Source: Nocardioides conyzicola (GTDB lineage: Bacteria > Actinomycetota > Actinomycetes > Propionibacteriales > Nocardioidaceae). From it: a stretch of DNA of 64,000 nt. Of this stretch, positions 40,722-49,093 are shown one piece after another (the first letter of the stretch is position 1; each line of letters starts with the position of its first letter). The position numbers and the translations under genes were made by a program. The DNA is taken from the NCBI RefSeq assembly GCF_039543825.1, contig NZ_BAABKM010000002.1, forward strand, positions 340,094 through 404,093. Direction: 5' to 3'. The notes under the pieces were generated by a model, which saw nothing but the letters and a program-made list of their open reading frames with translations, searched no databases and was not told the origin of the DNA.

Positions 40722-40738
40722 AGATTGTCCGACAATCT
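40722..40738. promoter_or_regulatory. GntR/FadR-type operator-like palindrome
   Basis: AGATTGTCCGACAATCT is a perfect 8-bp inverted repeat around one base and fits the TNGT-N3-ACNA consensus of FCD-type GntR regulators. It lies 13 bp past the stop of the dienelactone hydrolase gene and 107 bp upstream of the secreted aminopeptidase start. A one-base loop makes a terminator unlikely. No GntR gene is in the window. Confidence 0.45.
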
Positions 40739-40750
40739 CGCGCGCCTTCG

Positions 40751-41485
40751 TCAGAGAGCCGTGGCGAACAGGTCGCGCAGGACCCGGAAGTGCCGCTCGG
40801 TCCCGGCCTCGTCGTAGGACGAGGTGTCGGCCATCGAGTAGCCGTGCGCCGCGCCCGCATAGATCTCGTTGACGTGCTCACGCCCGGCGGCCTGCAGGGC
40901 CTGCTCGAGCGCCTCGACCTGCTCGACCGGCATCGAGGAGTCCTGGTCGGCGTGGCCGAAGGCGTACGCCGCGGTCGAGCGGGCGATCGCGAGGTGCGGG
41001 CTGTCGGCGTCGTCGGTCACCAGCCGGCCGCCGTGGAAGCCGCCGACGGCCGCGACCGTGCCGGGGAACCACCCGGCCGAGCGGACCGCGAGTCGCGCCC
41101 CCATGCAGTAGCCGGTGACGCCGAGGGGGCCGGCCCCCGCGTGCTTCTCGAGCTCCGCGACCCAGGCCATGGCGTCCGTTCGGGCCCGGTCCGGGGTGAG
41201 CGCACCGACGCGGTCCATCACCCCGCCCGCGAAGAACGCCTCCCGCGCCCCGCGGTCGCGGAGGTCGCCCTGGGGCGCGAGGTCGGCGGCGCTGCCGTCG
41301 CGGTAGAAGACGTGCGGCGCGAGCACGACGTACCCCCACGACGCGATGCGGTCGGCCATCTCCTCGATCTGCGGCCGCAGCCCGATCGCGTCCACGTAGA
41401 AGAGGACGCCGGGCTTGCCGGACTCGCCGGTCAGGTAGGCCTCGGCCCTGCCGTCGGGCGTGGTGATCTCGATCGTCTGACCCAT
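40751..41485 (-). CDS. Dienelactone hydrolase family protein
   Basis: 244-residue alpha/beta hydrolase with the Cys-Asp-His triad of the family: nucleophile in GYCMGAR, acid in FGHADQDSSM and histidine in GAAHGYSM. It would hydrolyse lactone or ester bonds, as in chlorocatechol breakdown, but many family members have unassigned substrates. There is no signal peptide. It stands between the aminopeptidase gene and the sulfur island, with a 57-bp gap to the flavin reductase gene. Confidence 0.88.
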   Translation of the reverse strand: MGQTIEITTPDGRAEAYLTGESGKPGVLFYVDAIGLRPQIEEMADRIASWGYVVLAPHVFYRDGSAADLAPQGDLRDRGAREAFFAGGVMDRVGALTPDRARTDAMAWVAELEKHAGAGPLGVTGYCMGARLAVRSAGWFPGTVAAVGGFHGGRLVTDDADSPHLAIARSTAAYAFGHADQDSSMPVEQVEALEQALQAAGREHVNEIYAGAAHGYSMADTSSYDEAGTERHFRVLRDLFATAL

Positions 41486-41542
41486 GCGCGCGACGGTAGC
41501 CCGTGCGTCGACAGCGTCGGCGTGCTGGGGTCGGTGAGCGGA

Positions 41543-42052
41543 TCAGGCGGGCTCGGAGAGGCTGCCGAAGCCGCTGCGGTGGAAGACGAGCGGCAGCGAG
41601 GTGTCGGTGTGCTCCACGGCGTGCAGCTGGAGTATCACGATCGTGTGATCGCCGGCCTCGACCTCGTTGTAGATCGTGCAGTCGAACCGGGCCAGACCCT
41701 CGTCAAGGGTGACGGCTCCCTCATCGGTGCTCGTGACGGCCACGTCGTCGAAGCGGTGCTCGACCGGCCCGGCGAGCCGGCGGCAGACATCGCCGTGGTG
41801 GTCGGCCAGGACCGTGAGGCCGAGGTGGTCGGCGCGGCGCAGGTCGGGCCAGGTCTTGGACGTGTTGGCGACCGAGAACGAGACGAGCGGTGGGTCGAGG
41901 CTGACCGAGGTGAACGAGCTTGCGGCGAGACCGGACCTCTGTCCGTCGACCTCGGCAGCGACAGCGACGACTCCGCTGGGAAACACCCCGAAGGCCTGCC
42001 GGAGCAGGGCGGGATCCAGGTCCTGGTTGGTGGCGAGGGTGGAGACGGTCAT
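41543..42052 (-). CDS. Flavin reductase (FMN-binding, HpaC/DszD-like)
   Basis: 169 residues. The flavin reductase fold is shown by LRQAFGVFPSGVVAVAAEVDG, GLAASSFTSVSLDPPLVSFSV and the GDHTIVILQLHAVEH region. It would supply reduced FMN to the monooxygenases encoded upstream, which have no reductase of their own. ATG 42052 overlaps the stop of a 28-codon ORF as ATGA and has AGGAG seven bases upstream. It is the last gene of the sulfur operon. Confidence 0.9.
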   Translation of the reverse strand: MTVSTLATNQDLDPALLRQAFGVFPSGVVAVAAEVDGQRSGLAASSFTSVSLDPPLVSFSVANTSKTWPDLRRADHLGLTVLADHHGDVCRRLAGPVEHRFDDVAVTSTDEGAVTLDEGLARFDCTIYNEVEAGDHTIVILQLHAVEHTDTSLPLVFHRSGFGSLSEPA

Positions 42053-42135
42053 GCGAGTGCTCCTGCCTGGGTGATGGCGTCGAGCGCGGGGCGGAGCTGG
42101 GCCAGCCCGTCGACGGAGGTGGCTGAGGTGGTCAC
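42049..42135 (-). CDS. 28-residue coupled small ORF between monooxygenase and reductase
   Basis: GTG 42135 to TGA 42049 encodes MTTSATSVDGLAQLRPALDA plus ITQAGALA. Its start overlaps the monooxygenase stop as GTGA and its stop overlaps the reductase start as ATGA, so ribosomes could pass through all three. It has no recognisable family, no cysteine and no membrane segment. It may be a microprotein, an amphipathic linker or merely a coupling device that carries the reductase's ribosome site. Confidence 0.45.
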   Translation of the reverse strand: MTTSATSVDGLAQLRPALDAITQAGALA

Positions 42136-43295
42136 GAGACGATCCGCCCGGAGCCGAAGGGAACCGAGGCCGCGGTCGCCGCGACCGGCGCAGGGTGGGT
42201 CCACAGTCCTCGCCTCGCCAGCTCGGGCAGCACGCCCTCGCCGAACCAGTACGACTCCTCCAGGTGCGGGTAGCCGGACATCACGAATTCCTCGATCCCG
42301 ACTTCGGCGTACTGCTCGACCAGGTCGGCGATCTCGGTGAAGGAACCGACCATGGCGGTGCCGGCTCCGCCACGCACCAGGCCGACTCCGGCCCACAGGT
42401 TCGGGTAGACCTCGAGCGACTCCTTGCTGCCTGCATTGAGGTCGAGCATCCGGCGTTGACCGACGGACTCGCTGCGCTTGAGCCCGGCCTGGACCTGGGC
42501 GATCTGGTCCTCGCTGATGCCACTGAGCAATCGGTCGGCCTCGGCCCAGGCAGCCTCGGAGGTGTCGCGCGCGATCGTGTGGAGCCGAATGCCGAACCGC
42601 ACGTCGCCCTCGCGCCCCTCGTCGGCGGCGAGCTTGCGGATCCACTCGACCTTCTCGCGGACCGCCTCCGGCGGCTCGCCCCAGGTGAGGTAGACATCGA
42701 CGTGCTTGGCAGCCACCCGGCCGGCAGCCTCCGATGAGCCGCCGAAGTAGATCTCGGGCAGCGGGTCCGGGATCTGGTCGAGCGTCGCGTTCTCGAGCTG
42801 GTAGTACCTCCCGTCGTAGGTGACCGTCTCGCCGGCCCAGAGCGAGCGGACGACGTGCAGGAACTCCTCGCACCGCTCGTAGCGGCCGTCCTTGTCGAGG
42901 AAGTCGCCGTACATGCGCTGCTCGTGCGACTCGCCACCGGTGACCACGTTGAGCAGCAGTCGCCCGCCGGAGAGGTTCTGGAAGGTGCCGGCCATCTGGG
43001 CCGAGAGGAACGGCGAGGTGAGGCCGGGGCGGAAGGCGACCAGGAACTTCAGCCGCTCCGAGAGGCTGCTGATCATCGCGGTGGACACCCAGGCGTCCTC
43101 GCACCACGCACCGGTCGGGGTCAGCGCGGCGTCGAAGCCCAGCTGCTCCGCGCTTCGCGCGATCTGGCCGAGGTAGGGAACCGATGCGGGTCGGCCCGCG
43201 GCCCCGGCGCTGACGCCGTGTCCTCCCGCGACGACCTGTCGGCCGTCGCCACCGTTGGTGGGCAGGAACCAGTGGAACTTGAGCTGGTCGGTCAT
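42132..43295 (-). CDS. LLM-class FMNH2-dependent alkanesulfonate monooxygenase (SsuD-like)
   Basis: 387 residues; ATG 43295 has GGAGG seven bases upstream. The sequence matches SsuD: LKFHWFLPTNGGDGR, RSAEQLGFDAALTPTGAWCEDAW, LKFLVAFRPGLTSPFLSAQM, GGRLLLNVVTGG and PEIYFGGSSEAA. SsuD cuts alkanesulfonates to sulfite and an aldehyde, using reduced flavin and oxygen. In this operon it could act on methanesulfonate-like products of SfnG. The flavin reductase gene is two ORFs downstream. The gene symbol is withheld because ssuD and msuD cannot be told apart by eye. Confidence 0.9.
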   Translation of the reverse strand: MTDQLKFHWFLPTNGGDGRQVVAGGHGVSAGAAGRPASVPYLGQIARSAEQLGFDAALTPTGAWCEDAWVSTAMISSLSERLKFLVAFRPGLTSPFLSAQMAGTFQNLSGGRLLLNVVTGGESHEQRMYGDFLDKDGRYERCEEFLHVVRSLWAGETVTYDGRYYQLENATLDQIPDPLPEIYFGGSSEAAGRVAAKHVDVYLTWGEPPEAVREKVEWIRKLAADEGREGDVRFGIRLHTIARDTSEAAWAEADRLLSGISEDQIAQVQAGLKRSESVGQRRMLDLNAGSKESLEVYPNLWAGVGLVRGGAGTAMVGSFTEIADLVEQYAEVGIEEFVMSGYPHLEESYWFGEGVLPELARRGLWTHPAPVAATAASVPFGSGRIVS

Positions 43296-43309
43296 GGCAT
43301 GTCCTCCGG

Positions 43310-44503
43310 TCAGAGCTGTCCGTGGTTGGGCGGAAGGGTGCCGTCGAGCGCGTGGCGTCCGAGGTGGCGGACCTTCCAGGCCGCTGGGTCGTGCAGGGTG
43401 TGCGTGCGGGCGTTGCGCCAGTGCCGGTTGAGGTTGAGCGAGTCGAGGGCCGAGCGGGTGCCGCTGACCTCGAACAGCCGGCTCGCCGCGTCGATCGAGG
43501 CGTGAGTCGTGGCGGCCCGCGCGGCGGCGACAGCGAGGCTGGCGTAGCCCGCGGTCTCGGTCGTCAGGTCCGCATCGGCCCGGTCGACCGCCCGGCCGGC
43601 CTCGGTCACGAGCGCTTCGGCTCCTCGGACCGCGAGGTCCATCTCCCCGAACGCCTGGACGACCGTCGGGTCGTCGGCGTGGCGCTCGAGGCCGAGCTCG
43701 GAGATCGCGTCCGGGTAGGGACGACTCTTGGTGGTGACGAACTCCGCTGCCTCGGAGACCGAGGCGCGCGCGATGCCGGCGTCGATGGCAGCGTGGAGGA
43801 GCTGAGCGAAGGCGCCGTAGGTCTGCGGGCCGTCGAAGGTGAGGTGCCACGGCGTCACACGATCGGCCGGGACGTTCACCTCATCGAGGCGCACGGTGCC
43901 GCTGGCCGTGGTGCGCTGCCCCATGCCGTCCCAGTCGTCGACGACCGTGACGCCCACGGCGTGGCGCTCGATCCACGCGACGTGCATCGGCCCATCCACG
44001 TCGAGGTGGGCGAGCACGGGGATCCAGTCGGCGAGGAGGGCGCCGGTGGCGTAGCCCTTCTCGCCGGACAGGACCCAGCCACCAGGCGCGGGGCGCAGCG
44101 TCGTCCGGAAGTCCCGGACGTGTTTGGTCCCGATCTCCGACTGAGCGTTGCCGAACCGCTTGCCGGCAAGGACCTCGCCGAAGAAGTACGCCTGCTGGTC
44201 CGGCGAGGCGGCATGGCGCAGCGCGTTGACGTAGACGAAGTGGCTGTGCGGGATCTGGGCGACGCTCGGATCTCCGGCTGCGAGCAGTCGGAAGACCTCG
44301 GCGACCACCTCCGCGGAGAGGTCGGCGCCGCCGTGCTCGGCAGGCACCGTGATGGCGAGCAGACCGGACTCCGAGATCTCGTCGATCTCGGCCACCGGTA
44401 TCACCCGGTCGGCATCACGGCCGGCGGCGCCCTTGGCGAGCCGCTCGCCGAGGTCGGCCGCGACGGCGACGGCCTCGGCGGCGGTCAGCACGGGAACGGG
44501 CAT
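43310..44503 (-). CDS. sfnB: SfnB-family sulfur acquisition oxidoreductase
   Basis: 397-residue acyl-CoA dehydrogenase-fold flavoprotein. Features are VPAEHGGADLSAEVV, FGNAQSEIGTKHVRDF, WVLSGEKGYATGALLADWIP and the C-terminal RHWRNARTHTLHDPAAWK, typical of SfnB/DszC-type monooxygenases rather than of true acyl-CoA dehydrogenases. It has no cysteine and only four methionines. ATG 44503 overlaps the sfnG TGA by one base. The likely role is flavin-dependent oxidation of an organosulfur compound. Confidence 0.88.
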   Translation of the reverse strand: MPVPVLTAAEAVAVAADLGERLAKGAAGRDADRVIPVAEIDEISESGLLAITVPAEHGGADLSAEVVAEVFRLLAAGDPSVAQIPHSHFVYVNALRHAASPDQQAYFFGEVLAGKRFGNAQSEIGTKHVRDFRTTLRPAPGGWVLSGEKGYATGALLADWIPVLAHLDVDGPMHVAWIERHAVGVTVVDDWDGMGQRTTASGTVRLDEVNVPADRVTPWHLTFDGPQTYGAFAQLLHAAIDAGIARASVSEAAEFVTTKSRPYPDAISELGLERHADDPTVVQAFGEMDLAVRGAEALVTEAGRAVDRADADLTTETAGYASLAVAAARAATTHASIDAASRLFEVSGTRSALDSLNLNRHWRNARTHTLHDPAAWKVRHLGRHALDGTLPPNHGQL

Positions 44504-45624
44504 CAGACCCGCTCCAGCTCCGCCGCTTCGAGCTCGCGGACGATCGGGAGCACCTCACGACCGAAGTACTGGACGTCCTCCTGGAAGTGCAGGAAGCCGA
44601 GCAGGAAGAGGTTCACGCCTTGGCGCTTGTACTCGAGCATGCGGTGGGCGATCTGCTCGGGCGTGCCGATGAGCCCGGTGCGGAAGCCGTCGTTGTACTG
44701 GACCAGGTCCTTGAAGTCGGAGTCCTGCCACATGCCCTTCTTGTCGCCCGTCGACTGGCCCGCCTGCTTGACCGCGGAGCCGAAGCCCTCGACGGCCTCG
44801 ACGTCGGCCTTCTCGACGATCTCGTCGAGAACGGCGTGGGCCTCGGCCTCGGTCTCACGGCCGATGAGGAAGCCGTTGACGCCGAACCGCACGTGACCGG
44901 CGCGGTTGTTGACCGACGCCACGTCGCTGACGTCCTGGATCTGCTCGGCGATTCCCTCGGGGCTGTTGCCGTTCATGAAGTACCAGTCGGTGACCCGGCC
45001 ACCCATGCCGCGCGCGTCGGTCGAGTTGCCACCCATGAAGATCTCGGGGTGCGGGCGCCCCGGCACGTCGTACGGCTTGGGCTTGAGGTCGAAGTCGTGC
45101 AGCCGGTAGAAGTCACCGTTGAGCTCGGCGTGATCGCTGGTCCAGATCTCGCGGAGGTAGCGGATGAACTCCTCCGAGCGACGGTAGCGCTCGCCGTGCT
45201 CGAGCCACGGCTCGCCGAGCTTCGTGAACTCGTCCTTGAACCAGCCGCTGACGACGTTCACGCAGAAGCGGCCCTTGGTGTACTGGTCCGAGCTGGCGAC
45301 CAGCTTGGCGAGAACGCCCGGCTGCCACAGCCCCGGGTGCACCGCGGCGATGACCTTCAGGCGCTCGGTCGCCAGGGCGATGGCGAGGCTGATCGAGGTC
45401 GACTCGTGCTGGTAGGCCGCGCCGTAACCGGCCATGTACCGCACCTGGGAGAGCGCGTAGTCGAAACCATTTGCCTCCGCGAGGCGGCCCAGCTCGATGT
45501 TGTAGTCGAGGCTCCAGTCGGTGCGCTGCTCGATCTTGCTGACGACGAGGCCGCCACTGACGTTGGGCACCCAGTAGGCGAACTTCAACGGCTCGTTGGC
45601 CCGGTCGGTGGTCGGCTCGCTCAT
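44503..45624 (-). CDS. sfnG: Dimethylsulfone monooxygenase (SfnG)
   Basis: 373 residues from ATG 45624, with AGGAG five bases upstream; the adjoining GTG 45627 is too close to it. LLM-class FMNH2-dependent enzyme: LKFAYWVPNVSGGLVVSKIE, QRTDWSLDYNIELGRLAE, FCVNVVSGWFKDEFTKLGEP and HPEIFMGGNSTDARGMGG match SfnG, which oxidises dimethylsulfone to methanesulfinate. It heads the operon sfnG-sfnB-ssuD-like-smORF-flavin reductase. Confidence 0.92.
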   Translation of the reverse strand: MSEPTTDRANEPLKFAYWVPNVSGGLVVSKIEQRTDWSLDYNIELGRLAEANGFDYALSQVRYMAGYGAAYQHESTSISLAIALATERLKVIAAVHPGLWQPGVLAKLVASSDQYTKGRFCVNVVSGWFKDEFTKLGEPWLEHGERYRRSEEFIRYLREIWTSDHAELNGDFYRLHDFDLKPKPYDVPGRPHPEIFMGGNSTDARGMGGRVTDWYFMNGNSPEGIAEQIQDVSDVASVNNRAGHVRFGVNGFLIGRETEAEAHAVLDEIVEKADVEAVEGFGSAVKQAGQSTGDKKGMWQDSDFKDLVQYNDGFRTGLIGTPEQIAHRMLEYKRQGVNLFLLGFLHFQEDVQYFGREVLPIVRELEAAELERV

Positions 45625-45762
45625 CACAACTCCTCTAAGACGGTTATGTACATCAGGTTGCTTGACTTTGATGCTCCATGCAAGGTGAGACGGGTCATCC
45701 CGATCCAGGAACCCACGACGGCGTGATAGGCGGAACCTGTCACCAGCCGCGAAGGCGTCGTC

Positions 45763-47010
45763 TCACGTGTACCAAGTGGGCTCGGGGATCTCTCCGAGGA
45801 GCGTGTAGCGCCCGACCTCCGCACGCTTGTGAGCCACCGGGTCGTGCAGGCTGTGGGTGCGGATGTTGCGCCAGAAGATGTCCAGGCCGACCGAGCTGGC
45901 CGTGGCGCGAGCGCCGGTCACCTCGAACACGCGGGTCCCGACCTCCAGCCCCACGTCGATGGCGACCTGCTTGGCTGCCGCGATGACGACGGCGGCCTCA
46001 CCCCGCTCCTGCGCCGTCACGGTGTCGGCGTGCGCGTTGATCGCCTCGATCAGGACCGCTGCCCTCTCGGTCAGCGCCTCGGCGGCCCAGAGCTTGGAGC
46101 GCAGGTCGCCGTAGGTCTCGAGGACGTAGAACTCCTCGCTGCTGCGCTCCTTGACGTCGGCGGCATAAGGCCAAGGGCGGGTCCGCTCGCGGGTGTAGCT
46201 CGCCGCGGTGGCCAGTGCTCCCTCTGCGATGCCGAGGTACATGTTGGCGAAGATCAGCTGGATCAGCGGCACGTTCAGGGTGTTGTAGACCCGCGGTGCG
46301 AACTCGTGCCCGCCGTCGTCGGTGGCCACGTAACCGGCCGCAGCCTCCCACGGCACGCGAACGCCGTCGATGACCACGCCACCGCTCTCGGTGAGACGCT
46401 GCCCGAGGCTGTCCCAGTCACCCTTGAACTGGATCGCCGGCTGGTCGGTGGGCACGATGGCGAAGACGTGCTTCTCGGTGCCGTCGATGACGCCCTCCAG
46501 CACCGTGACGTCGCTGACCTGGCCACCGGTCGAGAACGACTTCTCACCGCGGTAGACGAGCTCGCCGCCCTCTTCGGTGATGGTCAGGTCGCTGTCGCGG
46601 GGGTTGACGGCTCCACCGTAGAACCAGGCGTTCTCCGTTGCCTGCTGCTCGACTGCGGCGACCTGCTCGGGAGTGGCGACGAGTCTGGCCGCCCAGGCCC
46701 ACAGGTAGTGGTAGCCGAGGAGCTGGCCGATCGACCCGTCGCCGGCAGAGACGGCGCGGACCACGCGAAGGGCGGTCGTCCAGTCCTGTCCCGCTCCGCC
46801 GTGCTCGACGGGCCCCAGCAGCGTGACGAGGCCGCTGTCCTTCAGCAGCTCGACCTCGGCGTACGGCGTGTTGTTCGCACGGTCTCGCGCGACGGCGTCG
46901 ACCGCGAGCTGGGAGGCGACGTCGCGTCCACGCTGAACCCAACCGTGAGGATCGGTCGGCGTCGGCCCCCAGTCGGCGCGGGTCGTGGCAGTGGAGTCGG
47001 TGAGTGTCAT
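45763..47010 (-). CDS. DszC/SfnB-like flavin-dependent monooxygenase
   Basis: 415 residues, close to the length of dibenzothiophene monooxygenase DszC. Features are LGPVEHGGAGQDWTTALRVV, LGYHYLWAWAARL, AWFYGGAVNPRDSDL, VYRGEKSFSTGGQVSDV and FWRNIRTHSLHDPVAHK. The acyl-CoA dehydrogenase fold is used with reduced flavin to oxygenate sulfur compounds. It has no cysteine and two methionines in total. It is divergent from the LysR gene and separated from sfnG by 138 bp, so it has its own promoter (47053-47080). The substrate is not certain. Confidence 0.85.
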   Translation of the reverse strand: MTLTDSTATTRADWGPTPTDPHGWVQRGRDVASQLAVDAVARDRANNTPYAEVELLKDSGLVTLLGPVEHGGAGQDWTTALRVVRAVSAGDGSIGQLLGYHYLWAWAARLVATPEQVAAVEQQATENAWFYGGAVNPRDSDLTITEEGGELVYRGEKSFSTGGQVSDVTVLEGVIDGTEKHVFAIVPTDQPAIQFKGDWDSLGQRLTESGGVVIDGVRVPWEAAAGYVATDDGGHEFAPRVYNTLNVPLIQLIFANMYLGIAEGALATAASYTRERTRPWPYAADVKERSSEEFYVLETYGDLRSKLWAAEALTERAAVLIEAINAHADTVTAQERGEAAVVIAAAKQVAIDVGLEVGTRVFEVTGARATASSVGLDIFWRNIRTHSLHDPVAHKRAEVGRYTLLGEIPEPTWYT

Positions 47011-47052
47011 GGCGGCTCGCTCTCGGGAGTAGTGCGGTAGTCTTTGTCTAGT

Positions 47053-47080
47053 AAACTAATTGTCTTTAGCGATTACGCAA
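47053..47080 (-). promoter_or_regulatory. Promoter for DszC-like gene with AAAGAC repeats
   Basis: On the minus strand TTGCGT (47080-47075) and TAGTTT (47058-47053) are 16 bp apart. AAAGAC occurs on either side of the -10 (about 47068-47063 and 47045-47040), and a TAGTAAACTA dyad lies across it (47049-47058). This is where a LysR protein from the divergent gene would be expected to bind. Confidence 0.4.
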
Positions 47081-47169
47081 GCCGCGGAGGCCCGGGCGGG
47101 ATACGGAAACGCCGACGGGGCCAGCGGATTCGCCTTTCACCCCGGAGTTCGTGGACAGAGGAGACCGTC

Positions 47170-48072
47170 GTGCGGATCGAGCAGTTGGAGTACGTCGCCG
47201 CGGTGACGCAGCACGGCTCGTTGCGGCGCGCCAGCGAGCGGCTTCACGTGTCTCAACCCGCCCTGAGCGAGGCCGTGAGCAAGCTCGAGCGTGAGCTCGG
47301 GGTGACCCTGCTGGACCGCCGCCGCTCCGGAGCGCGGATCAGCCGCCAAGGGCAGGATCTGCTCCAGAACATGGTCGAGGTCCTCGAGGCGGTTGACCGC
47401 CTCAAGCAGGCGGCCGGAGACCAGCACACGGCGAGCCTCACCGTTCGGGTGGGCACCGTGAACGCAGCGACGTCCACCCTGTTGGTGCCAGCGGCCCGCA
47501 GCTTCCAGGACAGCGTGCCCGGGACGACGGTCGAGATCCTCAACATCCAGCAGGCAGAGATCCACCAGGCCCTCATCGAGGGCTCTCTCGACCTCGGGCT
47601 CGTCAACGTGCTGGCCGGGGACGAGCCGATCCTGCACCTGGTCGGCACCGACCTACTGCACGGCAGGCCGGTCGTCGTGCTTCCTGCCGATCACGCCCTT
47701 GCTGCACACGACGAGGTCACCATCGAGCAGCTCCGTGAGCAGAGGTTCGTGGCGATGCGGGCCGGCTACCTGATGCACCGCTTCGCCCACCGCCTGTTCG
47801 GCGCCTCGATGCCCCGGGTCACCCACACCACGGATGGCGCCGAGATGGGCAAGCTCATGGTCTCCGAGGGCCTCGGAGTGTCCGTGCTTCCGGACTACAG
47901 CGTGATCGGCGACCCGCTGGAGCGGGCCGGCCTGATCACCACCCGCCCCATCGCCGGTGACAGGACCCGGGTCACCCTGGTCCTCCTGCAGCGGCAGACC
48001 GACCACGTTCCGGCGGCGGTACGCGAGCTGCACGCCTCGCTGGTGGCCCACGCACGAACCGCCGTGGCCTGA
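47170..48072 (+). CDS. LysR-family transcriptional regulator of sulfur island
   Basis: 300 residues from GTG 47170, with AGAGGAG seven bases upstream. The N-terminal winged helix (MRIEQLEYVAAVTQHGSLRR, then ASERLHVSQPALSEAVSKLE) is followed by a periplasmic-binding-like effector domain (LTVRVGTVNAATSTLLVPAA to the end). It contains no cysteine. It is divergent from the DszC-like gene and convergent with the importer operon, stopping 8 bp from the MetQ-like gene. CysB/Cbl-type LysR proteins activate such genes in response to sulfur supply; that role here is inferred from context. Confidence 0.9.
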   Translation: MRIEQLEYVAAVTQHGSLRRASERLHVSQPALSEAVSKLERELGVTLLDRRRSGARISRQGQDLLQNMVEVLEAVDRLKQAAGDQHTASLTVRVGTVNAATSTLLVPAARSFQDSVPGTTVEILNIQQAEIHQALIEGSLDLGLVNVLAGDEPILHLVGTDLLHGRPVVVLPADHALAAHDEVTIEQLREQRFVAMRAGYLMHRFAHRLFGASMPRVTHTTDGAEMGKLMVSEGLGVSVLPDYSVIGDPLERAGLITTRPIAGDRTRVTLVLLQRQTDHVPAAVRELHASLVAHARTAVA

Positions 48073-48080
48073 TCTGCGGC

Positions 48081-49013
48081 TCAGCTGTCCGAGACGGGGG
48101 CGAGCTGACCCTGCAGGTTCGGGTCGTCGTTGCTCGCGAGGTACTTCTGGACCCGCGGGTCGAAGAAGATCTTCTGGAGCTTCTTCACCTGCGGGTCGTC
48201 GACGTAGTCGGATCCGACGACCAGCTGCCCGGCGAACTCCTTCGGCGCGTCAGGCGCGTAGATCTTGTCCGACTCAGGGGTGCCCGCGTCGACGAACGAC
48301 ATGTTGTAGTCGATGACCGCGTCGACCGAGTCGAGCGTGCGCGGCCCGGCGCCGTACTCCATGTAGGTGAACTTGTAGCCGCCCGGGTTGGTGGCGATGT
48401 CGGCCTCGGTGGCGGCCCACGGGTCGACGCCGTCCTTGAAGGTCAGCTTGCCTGCCCGCTCGAGGATCCACAGGGCCTGCGCCGTGTTGGCCGGGTCGTT
48501 GAGCAGCGCGATCGTCGCGCCCTGCGGCAGCTCCTCGAGGGAGCCGTACTTGCTGGAGTAGATCGAGTAGGACCACTGGAAGACCGGCCCGAGCGCCGTC
48601 AGCTTCATCCCGGTGGAGTCGAGCACCTGCGCCAGCCAGTGCTTGTGCTGGTAGATGTTGGCGATGTACTTCCCGTCAGCGGTGGCCTGGTCGAGCTGGT
48701 TGCCGTCCTCGATCCCGACACCCTTGATGGTGACGCCGTAGTCGGGCGCGATGTCCTTGTTCAGGTAGTCCAAGAACGCCTGCTCGGAGGCCGAGCTGGC
48801 CTGGAACGCGATGCTGAAGTCGTTGGAGAAGGCGCTGCCGTCCACCGCCGTCTTGTCGTCCCCGGTGAAGCGAAGAACGAGGGCGACGACAACGGCGAGG
48901 ACGATGACGCCGGCGACAGCCGGAATCAGCCACCTGCGGGGGCGACCTCCCAGGTCGAGATCATCGTGGTCGGACTCAGCGCGCGAGCCCGAAGGCTGCT
49001 GGGTGGTGGACAT
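48081..49013 (-). CDS. NlpA/MetQ-family substrate-binding protein, membrane-anchored
   Basis: 310 residues; ATG 49013 follows AAAGGA. A cytoplasmic acidic N-terminus is followed by a single helix at about residues 34-54 (LIPAVAGVIVLAVVVALVLR) and an NlpA-type binding domain (IANIYQHKHWLAQ, IALLNDPANTAQALWILERAG, DAVIDYNMSFVDAG). MetQ proteins are normally lipoproteins, but this one has no lipobox and no cysteine at all. It serves the importer with the next two genes; the ligand could be methionine or another organosulfur compound. Confidence 0.88.
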   Translation of the reverse strand: MSTTQQPSGSRAESDHDDLDLGGRPRRWLIPAVAGVIVLAVVVALVLRFTGDDKTAVDGSAFSNDFSIAFQASSASEQAFLDYLNKDIAPDYGVTIKGVGIEDGNQLDQATADGKYIANIYQHKHWLAQVLDSTGMKLTALGPVFQWSYSIYSSKYGSLEELPQGATIALLNDPANTAQALWILERAGKLTFKDGVDPWAATEADIATNPGGYKFTYMEYGAGPRTLDSVDAVIDYNMSFVDAGTPESDKIYAPDAPKEFAGQLVVGSDYVDDPQVKKLQKIFFDPRVQKYLASNDDPNLQGQLAPVSDS

Positions 49014-49093
49014 GACGGTTCCTTTCATGACGCGCGGAGCGCGCGGGGCTGACACCCGTGCAGGTGCTGCCCGGGCGCGAGGTGATGCAGAGG

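Noticed and set aside
40722..40738. Dyad considered as a terminator for the dienelactone hydrolase gene.
   Set aside because: The loop would be a single base and no T-run follows; it fits an operator better.
35063..42340. Very long open frame (about 2,400 codons) on the plus strand.
   Set aside because: It is antisense to the Ig-repeat peptidase and neighbouring genes, has repetitive Arg/Gly/Asp composition and no domains. High GC keeps antisense frames open.
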